A stretch of DNA of 25,744 nucleotides from contig CAYTOJ010000011.1 of assembly GCA_964439415.1 (NCBI GenBank), positions 1 through 25,744 of the forward strand, given 5' to 3'. A program made the position numbers and the translations under genes. The notes beneath the pieces are model-generated. The model made no database searches, was not told the DNA's origin, and saw only the letters and a list, made by a program, of their open reading frames with translations. Positions 7,967-16,331 of this stretch are shown one piece after another. Each line of letters begins with the position of its first letter. The stretch's first letter is position 1. Source of the stretch: CAYTOJ01 sp964439415 (lineage in GTDB: Bacteria > Pseudomonadota > Alphaproteobacteria > Rickettsiales > CAZAGG01).

Positions 7967-8188
7967 TTATTTCCAGGCGTCTTCGTGACTGACCCAGCGT
8001 TTTGTATGAGTGAAACGTTCATCAGCGTGTCTGGAAAGCAAAATGTCCTCATGCAGTTCCAGTGCTTCACGTATCAGTTCAGCAGCAGTTGAGGAAAGTG
8101 AACGCTTATGCTGTGCTGCAAAGGTAGCAAGCAGGCCGCTCGTTTCTGCATCTAGCATAACCTGAATTCTGGGATTATCCGTAGCCAT
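7967..8188 (-). CDS. Antitoxin partner of the RelE/ParE-type toxin
   Basis: This 73-residue protein begins MATDNPRIQVMLDAETSGLL. That N-terminus is typical of ribbon-helix-helix antitoxins, which bind DNA through a short strand (RIQVML) and two helices. The C-terminal tail (HEDILLSRHADERF...VSHEDAWK) would wrap the toxin. The ATG at 8188 is chosen because AGAAGGAGA lies just upstream on the minus strand. A longer reading from 8239 would add 17 residues, rich in cysteine, with no Shine-Dalgarno. The gene order antitoxin then toxin, with 3 bases between, is usual. A TGTATC...GATACA palindrome 25 bases upstream of the start is a likely autoregulatory operator. Confidence 0.85.
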   Translation of the reverse strand: MATDNPRIQVMLDAETSGLLATFAAQHKRSLSSTAAELIREALELHEDILLSRHADERFTHTKRWVSHEDAWK

Positions 8189-8212
8189 AATATCTCCTTC
8201 TGGAATCAGAAG

Positions 8213-8230
8213 TGTATCACCAGCGATACA
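8213..8230. promoter_or_regulatory. Putative antitoxin operator
   Basis: A perfect 6-bp inverted repeat TGTATC (8213-8218) and GATACA (8225-8230) with a six-base spacer lies 25 bases upstream of the antitoxin ATG on its minus strand. Ribbon-helix-helix antitoxins usually bind such sites to repress their own operon. Assignment is by position and symmetry only. Confidence 0.45.
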
Positions 8231-8433
8231 ACAGCACAAGGCATTATAAAAATAGGTGAGTTTTTAGCTCTGCTTTCCTTAGCAGCCTGCTGCACATTCA
8301 TGGTTGCGGTTAGATTGCTGACATATTTTAACAAAATCTTAAAACGCGCTTCAAATAATCGTGATATTTCTGTTGTAGTTCGCAAGCGGCCTTGCTGGGC
8401 ATTTTAGGAATATAGATAAGTACATTGTAATTT

Positions 8434-10155
8434 ATGAGCGATGCATCCAACTCAACTGGCTTCTTCACTGTTGATAATAAAGAGCTAGGGCAAAAAAAAG
8501 ACACTATACGTACCGGAGCGCTAAGAATTACAGGGCTTAATGATGGCGGCACACAAGTAGAACATGCCATAATCAGCCATGCGGGCATCATTGCGCAGGG
8601 TAATGAACCAAGATGCAACACCCTGGATGCTGATGGAATCCCCAGAGAAGCAATTATCATGAGTGTAACTTTGGATAATGCAGGGCAAATAATTCCGAAT
8701 TCTACAACATACACCGTTGAGACAATTGTTATTGATAATAACTACACAAGCTTGAAGTTAGCGGCTGAAGGCGATATTTTAAAAAAACAGGCACTTGCCA
8801 ATGCAGCTAAAGCATTAAGTACGCAGCGCCCTGAGCTATATGCAAAAAAGAATCTAGGTGCTGAACATTCTTTTGCTTTAGAGGAGATGATGAAGGAGCA
8901 TCTCGCTACCCATGCTAGGGCACTGGGTATTCCACAAGCCGGGGGAGTTAAGAAACGACATGAAACACATGTCCCAACGCATCTAACCCATTTTGTTGGT
9001 GAGAATTCCACTCCGGCTTTGTTAAGCAGGCTTAATAACCAGAATTTAACTCACGCGCATAAAAATGGTGGACAATTCCTGACTCAGGAAGAACTCAATT
9101 TCGGTGAACTGTATCTAGGCCTTAGAGATATCCTTGGAGATCAATTTGATAAGTTAGGCAACACCTATAACGCAAGTGATTTTATATTAAATGCAAATAG
9201 TGAATCTATAACAGCCAGCATACCTCAAATACGCAGAAGATTTAGCAAAGATATTGCAAAGGGAGGTTCCGGGTTAAATCACACAATTACAATTGCAGAT
9301 AATCAAGTTGAGCTTGCTGTTATTAAACCAAACAATGGCAGTAGGATAACTTTTGTTGCAAATATTGCAGGTAATACACCGCAAGCAAGAATTGATGCCC
9401 TGGAGAAATGCATATTAAGCGTATACATAGATCGGCCTAATCTGGCTTCTAATCTAGGCAGTGAATTGAAAGAAAAGAATCTTCAAACCATAGTAAATGT
9501 TGATGACTTTCCATTAATACCTTTCCGCAGGGCGGTAGAGTTTAGCAAGGATAATAGGCAGAATACACCAGGCGTAACAAAAAAATCGAAAGATATAGTA
9601 GAAATTATCAGACACGCATTTGCTGCTGAGCAGGAAGTTAGCAGGGAATCCGGTGTTATTATCGGTGATTTTTCTAAACTGGCCGGGTCGGTACTTCAGG
9701 CTATACAACTTTATATAGCAGGCGATGCGGGGCAGGAGACTGGTCAACAGACCGAATCCGGGAAAACCAAGGCTATCTTTGAAGGCATGATAGATAACTT
9801 ATCCGCCTGGGCGGGCGGCACGCTGCCACTGCCAATCACTACACATGTAGCAAACGGATTGCGAGAGATTATACCAGTTGCAGGACGCATAGGAATCAGT
9901 CCGCAGCATATCAAAAATTTTCAAGCGTTAGTAAATGTATTTGATGGGTATCAACAATACGTAAAAGATAAATACCCAGATACAGGGATAGTCGAGGGGC
10001 ACTTGAGGATAGGAACTGATACAAGGAGAGACATCCAGAACCATCTTGATACTGCTGCCGCCAGTCAGAACACTGCAAAGCTTGAAGGCAACCAGCAACA
10101 AACGCTTGCAGGACATACAAAAAAACTGGATGAAAGAGGCAAGCAGGAGAGATAA
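8434..10155 (+). CDS. Unrecognised 573-residue protein
   Basis: I do not recognise this family. The frame is open for 573 codons, with no signal peptide, no transmembrane segment and no cysteine-rich or nucleotide-binding motif, so a soluble protein is expected. Visible features are a polar N-terminus (residues 1-110, beta-like), a lysine- and alanine-rich helical stretch (about 112-165), a histidine-rich patch HETHVPTHLTHF (about 177-188), a Gly/Gln/Thr-rich linker GDAGQETGQQTESGKTKA (about 429-446), and a very polar Gln/Lys-rich C-terminus. Codon use is visibly more AT-rich than in the flanking genes. It sits beside a toxin-antitoxin pair, between housekeeping blocks, which suggests acquired DNA. 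No clear Shine-Dalgarno precedes the ATG at 8434, so a later start is possible. A secreted effector or a structural orphan are both open; neither is shown. Confidence 0.7.
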   Translation: MSDASNSTGFFTVDNKELGQKKDTIRTGALRITGLNDGGTQVEHAIISHAGIIAQGNEPRCNTLDADGIPREAIIMSVTLDNAGQIIPNSTTYTVETIVIDNNYTSLKLAAEGDILKKQALANAAKALSTQRPELYAKKNLGAEHSFALEEMMKEHLATHARALGIPQAGGVKKRHETHVPTHLTHFVGENSTPALLSRLNNQNLTHAHKNGGQFLTQEELNFGELYLGLRDILGDQFDKLGNTYNASDFILNANSESITASIPQIRRRFSKDIAKGGSGLNHTITIADNQVELAVIKPNNGSRITFVANIAGNTPQARIDALEKCILSVYIDRPNLASNLGSELKEKNLQTIVNVDDFPLIPFRRAVEFSKDNRQNTPGVTKKSKDIVEIIRHAFAAEQEVSRESGVIIGDFSKLAGSVLQAIQLYIAGDAGQETGQQTESGKTKAIFEGMIDNLSAWAGGTLPLPITTHVANGLREIIPVAGRIGISPQHIKNFQALVNVFDGYQQYVKDKYPDTGIVEGHLRIGTDTRRDIQNHLDTAAASQNTAKLEGNQQQTLAGHTKKLDERGKQER

Positions 10156-10171
10156 TCTGTAGAATTACAGA
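10156..10171. terminator. 16-base palindrome between converging stop codons
   Basis: TCTGTA-GAAT-TACAGA exactly fills the gap between the stop codon of the 573-residue gene and the stop codon of clpS on the other strand. It has only a six-base stem, few G/C pairs and no T tract, so as a terminator it is weak. Confidence 0.3.
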
Positions 10172-10519
10172 CTACTCCCGTTCCATGGTGCAGCGAAGGG
10201 GGTGTTCGTTCTGGCGGGAGAGGGTAAGAACCTGCTCCACCTTGGTCTCTGCTACATCGCGGGTGTATATTCCGCATACGCCTGTGCCGCTGTGGTGAAC
10301 TTGCAGCACTATGTTCATTGCTTCCTCGTGCGTGCGGTGGAAGTGGTTTTTCAGTACATAAATCACAAATTCCATCGGCGTGAAGTCATCATTCATAATG
10401 ACTACCTTATACATCGGTGGCCGTTTGGTTTTCAGTTGCGTGCGTGTAACAACGCTGGCCTGGGAATCTTCCCCGGTGGTGTTTTTAGCGGTCAGTTTTG
10501 GTGGTATGTATTCCGACAT
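10172..10519 (-). CDS. clpS: ATP-dependent Clp protease adaptor protein ClpS
   Basis: ClpS delivers N-degron substrates to the ClpAP protease. The 115-residue protein has the usual disordered N-terminal tail (about 1-35). The folded core follows, with YKVVIMNDDFTPMEFVIYVL holding the substrate-pocket Asn-Asp-Asp, then FHRTHEEAMNIVLQVHHSGTG and GIYTRDVAETK. All are diagnostic of the family. The ATG at 10519 has GGAGGAG nine bases upstream on the minus strand. clpA, often the next gene downstream, is not here; the gene instead converges on the unrecognised 573-residue gene. The 243-bp gap to dnaE upstream probably holds its promoter, although I see no convincing -35/-10 pair. Confidence 0.96.
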   Translation of the reverse strand: MSEYIPPKLTAKNTTGEDSQASVVTRTQLKTKRPPMYKVVIMNDDFTPMEFVIYVLKNHFHRTHEEAMNIVLQVHHSGTGVCGIYTRDVAETKVEQVLTLSRQNEHPLRCTMERE

Positions 10520-10762
10520 TTATAAACAACTCCTCCACACCCTTTATGGTATATGGTTATATATTGCGTTATTATCAATAACCGCCCTGCCTTGCAGAGC
10601 GTCCACATGCCCTAAAGCCCGATTCTATTTAGATTGAATATGCATCGTCCGGCCTATGTACTAATATAGCACCATATTCTCTAAAATATTATTAAAGATA
10701 TATGGAGAAGTTATAATGGTAAGATGATGCAATTGGTAACGCAAACGCCCGATTTGGTAAGA

Positions 10763-13700
10763 CTATGCGGTGATTTCCACTTCAGCGGTAGCCCCACTTG
10801 CGGTATAAATTTCCAGAAAAATTTTCTGACCCGAAAGGCTGGCTATATCCTTCTTTATTTTCTCAATATCGGCGGAGGATTTTACAGTAAAGCGCCTTGG
10901 AGCCTGTGGCTGGCGCCCAGCCTGCGGTGCTTTGGCGAGAGCATCGGCAAGTGGGTATATGCGCTTGATTATTATGCGGATTCCACCTTCGTCCTGCTTG
11001 GCATCTGCATCAAAAGCTATGCTGACCCCGGGGAGCAGAAGGCCGCGCTGGCTGTCTATAATAAACTCATCATATATAGCCGCCTCATATGACCCGGTAG
11101 TATCTGAAATATCAGCGAAAGCAAAACGCCCCTTTTTAGAGGTTTTGAACTTGGATTGCAGGATTACCCCGGCCGCTTTTACTTCTGTGAAGTTCTCAGA
11201 CAGTTTAGGGTGGAACTGCGCATAGGTTTTAAAGCCCTGCCTGGCCAGTATCGCCGCGTAGTCATCAAGCGGGTGGCCGTTCAGGTAAAAGCCCATTGCC
11301 TCAAATTCCAGGCCTAATTTTTCATCCCGGCTGAAATCCACTGCGTCATTCAGTTTCAGTTCCACCGCACCGCCGCCTTGGGATGGCACACTGAGCATAT
11401 CAAACAGGCTGGATTGCATGTTGTTTTCATCCCTCGCGTGTTGCTCAGCGTGGTTCAATATAGCTTCCATGTTCTCCAGCAGTTTTTTCTGATTATCCTC
11501 CAGGCAGTTAAAACTGCCGGATTTAATCAGAAACTCCAAGCCGCGCTGATTAATGGTTTTAGTGCCAAGCCTTGCCGCAAAGTCGCCGATATTTTTGAAC
11601 ACGCCGTTTGCTTTGCGCTCCGCCACTATTTCATCCATGCCTTTTGAGCTGACATTGCGCACGGCAGACAAGCCATAACGGATGCCGCAATATACCACTC
11701 TTGAATCAAGAGTTGGTATATTGTTTATCTTGACTGGGGGATACTCCCCCAAACCCCCGCGCTGCGCGGTGTCGCTTCGCTCCATACCGAAGCCATCTCT
11801 TGAAGCTGCTTCGGTATAGTTGTTTGTCACCTGTTCGCTGATAGAGAAAAGCGGCTGGGATTGGTTTATATCCGGTGGCAGTACTGTAATCCCTAACTTT
11901 CGCGCATCCATAGTGAACAGGGATAGTTTATCGGTATCGCTGATTTCATAATTCAAGTTGGCGACAAAAAACTCAACCGGATGGTTAGCCTTCATGTAGG
12001 CCGTCTGGTAGGAAATCATGGCATAGGCCGCCGCGTGGGACTTGTTAAACCCGTAGCTGGCGAACTTGGCGATAAGGTCGAATATATCAGCCGCGTTCTG
12101 TTTATCTATGCCCTGCTTGGAGGCTTTGCCGGCGAAAATGGCACGCTGTGCCTCCATCTCGGCCTTGATTTTCTTACCCATGGCACGGCGGAGCAAATCG
12201 GCTTCCGCCAGGGTGTAACCCGCCAGTACCTTGGCTATCTCCATCACCTGTTCCTGGTAGATGATAACGCCGAAAGTCTCCTTCAGCACCGGCTCCAGCA
12301 GCGGGTGCGGGTATTCCGGCTTTTCAAGGCCGTGTTTGCGGGCAATGTAGGTGGGTATATTATCCATCGGCCCCGGACGGTAGAGGGAGATCAGCGCGAT
12401 TATATCCTCCAGCGTGTCCGGCTTCATGCGCTTCAGGGTATCGCGCATTCCTGAGCTTTCCATCTGGAACACGCCTACTGAATCACCACGCCCAAGTATG
12501 GCAAATGTTGGCGCATCATCTAGGGGTATCTTGGTTATATCCAAATTCCCGCCATGACGGTTGGCAAGCCTTACCGCTTCAGCGATCACGGTGAGTGTTT
12601 TCAGCCCCAGAAAATCAAACTTTACCAGCCCCGCTTCTTCGGCGTATTTCATGTTGAACTGGATGACTGGCATCTCCGAGCGTTCATCCTTATACAATGG
12701 TGCCAGTTCCTCCAGCGGGCGGTCGCCAATCACGATTCCGGCAGCGTGGGTGGAGGCATGGCGGTTAAGCCCCTCCAGCTTCAGCCCCAGATTCACCATA
12801 CGGGCTATGTCCTGGTCTTCATCCATAGCGCGCCGAAGGAGTGGCTCAATATCCAGCGCCTGTGGCAGGTCAACCGGATTAGCGGGGTTAACCGGAATAA
12901 GCTTGCAGGTGCGGTCAACCTGGCCATAGGGCAGTTGCAGCACGCGCCCTACATCCCGCAGCACCGCACGCGCCTGTAATTTCCCGAAAGTTATTATCTG
13001 GGCTACCCGGTCATAGCCGTATTTCTCGCTTACATAGCTTATTACCCTGCCCCTTTGATCCTGGCAGAAATCTATATCGAAATCCGGCATGGATACGCGG
13101 TCAGGGTTCAAGAACCGTTCAAAAAGCAGCTTGAAGCGGATGGGGTCAAGTTCCGTAATTTTAAGCGCCCATGCGGCAATAGAGCCAGCGCCGGAGCCGC
13201 GCCCGGGGCCTACCGGTATGCCGTTATCCTTCGCCCAGGTTATAAAATCGGATACAATCAGGAAGTATCCGGCGTAGTTCATGCGGGCGATAACCTGTAA
13301 TTCAAAGTCCAGCCGTTCAGTATATTCCTTTGTTCTACAGGCTTTTTCTTCCTCGTCCCTGCAAAATGGCAGCACGAAAATATCCAGCCGTTCTTTTAAA
13401 CCTTCCCTGGCCTGGAACATGAATTCCTCGTTCTCATCGCGGCCATCGTGAGTGGGGAAGCCTGGCAATATTGGTGAGCGGGAAGGGGACTTCACCGCGC
13501 ACCGCTCTGCAATCACCAGAGTGTTATGGAGCGCCTCCGGCAGGTCGCTGTAGAGTGCCTTCATCTCCTCAGGGTTTCTGAAGCGCCATTGCTGACTTAT
13601 GCGTTCCCGCTCCGCCTGCCCCAGAAAGCTGGATGAGGATATACACAGAAGTGCGTCCGTCGCCTCGAACATGTCCAGATACATAAAGCGCACGTCAGAG

Positions 13701-14314
13701 GTTGCAACCAGCGGAATATCAAGGTCATAGGCTAACTGTAGCAGCCGCTCCTCAATTTCGTTTTCCTGCTGGTTGTTATGGCGGCAGATTTCCAGGTAGA
13801 GCCTGTCGGCAAAGGCATCCCGCAAAGTTAGAAGCTCCTGCCGGGCTTGCTCTTCCTTGTTCTCCAGCAGCAGGCGGGCGGTTTGCGTGCCAAGGCTGCC
13901 AGTCATGCAGATAAGCCCTGGTGAAAGCTCATGCAGCATTTTCTCTGATGCGACTGGCGCAGGCTCTTGTGCCGGATGCAAAAATGAACGGCTTACTAAT
14001 TTAAGCAGATTGGAATAACCTTCTTCATTTTTGGCCAGAAGGTGCAGTCTATCCCGGGGGGATTTTATATGAGTATTTGCCTGCGGCTTTCCATGTATAA
14101 CTGAGAGAGAGCAGCCAATAATCGGCTGCACACCGTAATCAGCCGCCGCTTTGGAGAATTCCAGCGCGCCGAACATATTGTCAAAATCGCAAACCCCGAT
14201 GGCAGGCATGGAAAGCTCAGCCGCCCTTTGCGCAAGTTCCTTCGGCTCCAGGCTGCTAAGGCCAAGGCTATAATGAGTACGGGCTTTTAGATGGATAAAT
14301 TCTGCTATCGGCAT
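10763..14314 (-). CDS. dnaE: DNA polymerase III alpha subunit
   Basis: This is the replicative polymerase of the chromosome. The N-terminal PHP domain starts FIHLKARTHYSLGLSS. GPGRGSGAGSIAAWAL and MPDFDIDF follow; Asp411 and Asp413 are two of the three catalytic aspartates, and the third is Asp567 in VKFDFLGLK. A helix-hairpin-helix region and a C-terminal OB-fold (about 1041-1110) complete it. The start at 14314 matches the family N-terminus (MPIAEFIHL), although no strong Shine-Dalgarno is visible. At 1183 residues it is longer than most relatives. The excess is an insert of about 45 residues (about 830-877) between PPDINQSQPLFSIS and GIRYGLSAVRNV, where relatives have a short loop. That insert is encoded by a palindromic element (11688-11817). 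The frame stays open through it, so the gene is probably functional. guaA lies 77 bases upstream on the same strand and may share the transcript. Confidence 0.96.
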   Translation of the reverse strand: MPIAEFIHLKARTHYSLGLSSLEPKELAQRAAELSMPAIGVCDFDNMFGALEFSKAAADYGVQPIIGCSLSVIHGKPQANTHIKSPRDRLHLLAKNEEGYSNLLKLVSRSFLHPAQEPAPVASEKMLHELSPGLICMTGSLGTQTARLLLENKEEQARQELLTLRDAFADRLYLEICRHNNQQENEIEERLLQLAYDLDIPLVATSDVRFMYLDMFEATDALLCISSSSFLGQAERERISQQWRFRNPEEMKALYSDLPEALHNTLVIAERCAVKSPSRSPILPGFPTHDGRDENEEFMFQAREGLKERLDIFVLPFCRDEEEKACRTKEYTERLDFELQVIARMNYAGYFLIVSDFITWAKDNGIPVGPGRGSGAGSIAAWALKITELDPIRFKLLFERFLNPDRVSMPDFDIDFCQDQRGRVISYVSEKYGYDRVAQIITFGKLQARAVLRDVGRVLQLPYGQVDRTCKLIPVNPANPVDLPQALDIEPLLRRAMDEDQDIARMVNLGLKLEGLNRHASTHAAGIVIGDRPLEELAPLYKDERSEMPVIQFNMKYAEEAGLVKFDFLGLKTLTVIAEAVRLANRHGGNLDITKIPLDDAPTFAILGRGDSVGVFQMESSGMRDTLKRMKPDTLEDIIALISLYRPGPMDNIPTYIARKHGLEKPEYPHPLLEPVLKETFGVIIYQEQVMEIAKVLAGYTLAEADLLRRAMGKKIKAEMEAQRAIFAGKASKQGIDKQNAADIFDLIAKFASYGFNKSHAAAYAMISYQTAYMKANHPVEFFVANLNYEISDTDKLSLFTMDARKLGITVLPPDINQSQPLFSISEQVTNNYTEAASRDGFGMERSDTAQRGGLGEYPPVKINNIPTLDSRVVYCGIRYGLSAVRNVSSKGMDEIVAERKANGVFKNIGDFAARLGTKTINQRGLEFLIKSGSFNCLEDNQKKLLENMEAILNHAEQHARDENNMQSSLFDMLSVPSQGGGAVELKLNDAVDFSRDEKLGLEFEAMGFYLNGHPLDDYAAILARQGFKTYAQFHPKLSENFTEVKAAGVILQSKFKTSKKGRFAFADISDTTGSYEAAIYDEFIIDSQRGLLLPGVSIAFDADAKQDEGGIRIIIKRIYPLADALAKAPQAGRQPQAPRRFTVKSSADIEKIKKDIASLSGQKIFLEIYTASGATAEVEITA
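11688..11817. repeat. In-frame composite palindromic element inside dnaE
   Basis: The first hairpin (11688-11723) has arms CAATATACC-ACTCTTGA and TCAAGAGTTGGTATATTG, giving a 17-bp stem with one bulge and a loop of about one base. The second has ATACCGAAGC at 11784-11793 and GCTTCGGTAT at 11808-11817, with CTCTTGAAG in its loop. A GC-rich spacer containing a GGGGGATACTCCCCC hairpin separates them. The plan (palindrome, GC-rich spacer, palindrome, TATACC ends, CTCTTGA core) matches the intergenic composites at 4382 and 6445. Read on the minus strand it encodes YTEAASRDGFG...NNIPTLDSRVVY within DnaE. Confidence 0.8.
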
Positions 14315-14391
14315 CAGTTGTGTGAATGTATTTATCGGATATTATTACCACCTTCCTTCACGAATGCCAGATGCTTTACAGAAAGATCAAA

Positions 14392-15948
14392 CTACTCCCA
14401 CTCAATTGTTCCTGGGGGTTTGCTGGTAATATCATAGGTTACGCGGTTTACCCCGCGCACTTCATTCACAATGCGGTTTGCGGTTTGTGCCAGGAATTCG
14501 TGGCTGAAGGGGTAATAATCTGCTGTCATGCCATCGGTTGAAGTAACAGCGCGAAGCGCGCAGGCGTAATCATAAGTGCGGCCATCGCCCATTACACCTA
14601 CGGTGCGCACCGGCAGCAGCACGGCGAAAGCCTGCCATATCTCATTATACAGGCCAGCTTTCCGGATTTCATCTATGTAGATGGCATCCACTTTCTGCAG
14701 TAACTCTACCTTCTCCCGCGTTATCGCGCCGGGGATGCGGATAGCAAGACCTGGCCCCGGGAAGGGGTGACGCTGATATAACTTTTCCGGTATATTAAGT
14801 TCCTTTGCCAGGCTCCGTACTTCATCCTTAAATAACTGGCGCAGCGGCTCCACCAGCTTCAGCTTCATAACATCCGGCAAGCCGCCGACATTATGGTGTG
14901 ATTTTATAGTGGCACTGGGGCCACCATGGAAAGAAACCGACTCAATAACATCAGGGTAAAGCGTGCCCTGCGCCAGGAAATCAAAGTGGCCTAATTTGGC
15001 AGCTTCCCTCTCGAATACTTCAATAAAAGCCGCGCCGATTATCTTGCGCTTGGCCTCCGGGTCATCCACGCCCTGGAGGCGCCCCAGAAATAATTCAGCG
15101 GCATTGACCCGGATAATTGGAATGTGGAAGTTCCCGATGAACATTTTCTCCACTTCATCGCCCTCACCGCTGCGCAGTAGCCCAGTATCAACAAAAACGC
15201 ATACGGAATTATCCCGTATTGCTTCATGCAGCAACACCGCCACTACGGTGGAATCCACCCCGCCGCTGATGCCGCACAGTACGCGCCCTTGCCCCACCTG
15301 GGCTTGTATTGAATTTATAATCTGATTCTTAAAATCAGTTGCGTTCCAGTTTGGTTTTAGCCCTGCTATTTTAAACAGGAAGTTATCTATAAGCCGTGCA
15401 CCATCCAGCGTATGGTACACCTCAGGGTGGAACTGCACTGCGTATATTTTTTTATCCGGATTGGAAATGGCAGCAAAAGGTGCGAAGTCAGTGAATGCAT
15501 CTACCTGAAATCCATCAGGGATACTAAGAACCTTATCGCCATGGCTCATCCATACCTGATATTTGTTGCCCAATCGCCACACCCCATCAAGAAAAGTGGA
15601 TTCATGACTGCACTCAACGAACGCCCTGCCGAATTCCCTTGTGTCTGACCCCGCGACGCTACCGCCCATCATACTGCAAATAACCTGCTGACCATAGCAG
15701 ATGCCGAGTATGGGTAGTCCGGAATTCAAAATTTCATCATGGGGACGGGGTGAAAATGAATCGTTAGTTGAGGCAGGACCACCGGAAAAAATTATTGCGG
15801 CAGGATTTACCTTAAAGAATTCATCAATTGGTAAATTATAGGGCTTGATTTCGCAGTAAACTCCGCTCTCCCTTATTCTGCGGGCAATAAGCTGCGTAAA
15901 CTGCGAGCCAAAATCCAGTATCAGAACTGTGTTGTTATACTTATCCAC
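14392..15948 (-). CDS. guaA: GMP synthase (glutamine-hydrolysing)
   Basis: GuaA aminates XMP to GMP with glutamine and ATP, the last step of guanine nucleotide synthesis. The N-terminal class I amidotransferase has Cys84 in GICYGQQ with His174 and Glu176 in VQFHPEV. The ATP-pyrophosphatase loop is SGGVDS at 228-233. The C-terminal dimerisation domain ends in the nearly invariant TSKPPGTIEWE. The 518 residues are the normal length. It is the first gene of a minus-strand pair with dnaE. A perfect CAAGGT-ATAG-ACCTTG palindrome (15990-16005) lies about 42 bases upstream of its ATG. Confidence 0.97.
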   Translation of the reverse strand: MDKYNNTVLILDFGSQFTQLIARRIRESGVYCEIKPYNLPIDEFFKVNPAAIIFSGGPASTNDSFSPRPHDEILNSGLPILGICYGQQVICSMMGGSVAGSDTREFGRAFVECSHESTFLDGVWRLGNKYQVWMSHGDKVLSIPDGFQVDAFTDFAPFAAISNPDKKIYAVQFHPEVYHTLDGARLIDNFLFKIAGLKPNWNATDFKNQIINSIQAQVGQGRVLCGISGGVDSTVVAVLLHEAIRDNSVCVFVDTGLLRSGEGDEVEKMFIGNFHIPIIRVNAAELFLGRLQGVDDPEAKRKIIGAAFIEVFEREAAKLGHFDFLAQGTLYPDVIESVSFHGGPSATIKSHHNVGGLPDVMKLKLVEPLRQLFKDEVRSLAKELNIPEKLYQRHPFPGPGLAIRIPGAITREKVELLQKVDAIYIDEIRKAGLYNEIWQAFAVLLPVRTVGVMGDGRTYDYACALRAVTSTDGMTADYYPFSHEFLAQTANRIVNEVRGVNRVTYDITSKPPGTIEWE

Positions 15949-15989
15949 TTATATCACATGGTTTGTTGCTAAATATCCCGTTAACACGG

Positions 15990-16005
15990 CAAGGTATAGA
16001 CCTTG
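15990..16005. promoter_or_regulatory. Palindrome upstream of guaA
   Basis: CAAGGT (15990-15995), ATAG, ACCTTG (16000-16005) is a perfect inverted repeat in the leader of guaA on the minus strand. It could be a repressor site or a short hairpin; no known regulator consensus is matched. Confidence 0.35.
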
Positions 16006-16056
16006 ACTAATTAATTTTACTCCATATAGCAAATTTTAAGATTTAAGTTTGTATTA

Positions 16057-16227
16057 TATACTGACTCGCGTATCAAGAATGCGGATTTTTTGCAATTAAT
16101 CCGTGAGCAGTGTATACGCGCATGGGGCTGGGTTGCTTAGCGCGCCGAAGCTTTAGCGAAGGTGGGGCCGCCATGTGCAAATATATGAACAATATACCAG
16201 AAACACTTTTCAGGTGTTTTTAGTATA
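16057..16227 (+). repeat. Composite palindromic element, copy 3 (divergent)
   Basis: This has the same order and orientation as copy 1 at 4382-4554 and nearly the same length (171 versus 173 bases). A TATACTGACTCGCG...GTGAGCAGTGTATA palindrome (16057-16116) comes first, then the GCATGGGGCTGGG...GGGGCCGCCATGTGC spacer. A second TATACC...AGTATA palindrome (16193-16227) has a different core (AGAAACAC / GTGTTTTT). The 383-bp guaA-cpaB gap otherwise holds the guaA leader and a CtrA-type box. Confidence 0.82.
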
Positions 16228-16273
16228 TGTCTGATTGAAGCGTTTTTTGCTCCGGCTAAATTGGTTTTGATAT

Positions 16274-16288
16274 TTAAGACTAATTTAA
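16274..16288 (+). promoter_or_regulatory. CtrA-type binding box upstream of cpaB
   Basis: TTAA (16274-16277), seven bases, TTAA (16285-16288) is a perfect match to the CtrA consensus TTAA-N7-TTAA. It lies 43 bases before the cpaB start, where CtrA activates pilus operons in Caulobacter-like bacteria. A chance match in AT-rich sequence is possible. Confidence 0.55.
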
Positions 16289-16331
16289 TACTTTGGGCGT
16301 AAACAACCGATATTTACTACTGTAGCTGATT

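Noticed and set aside
8189..8239. Longer antitoxin starting at 8239
   Set aside because: The extra 17 residues have no ribosome site, while AGAAGGAGA sits at the right place for the ATG at 8188.
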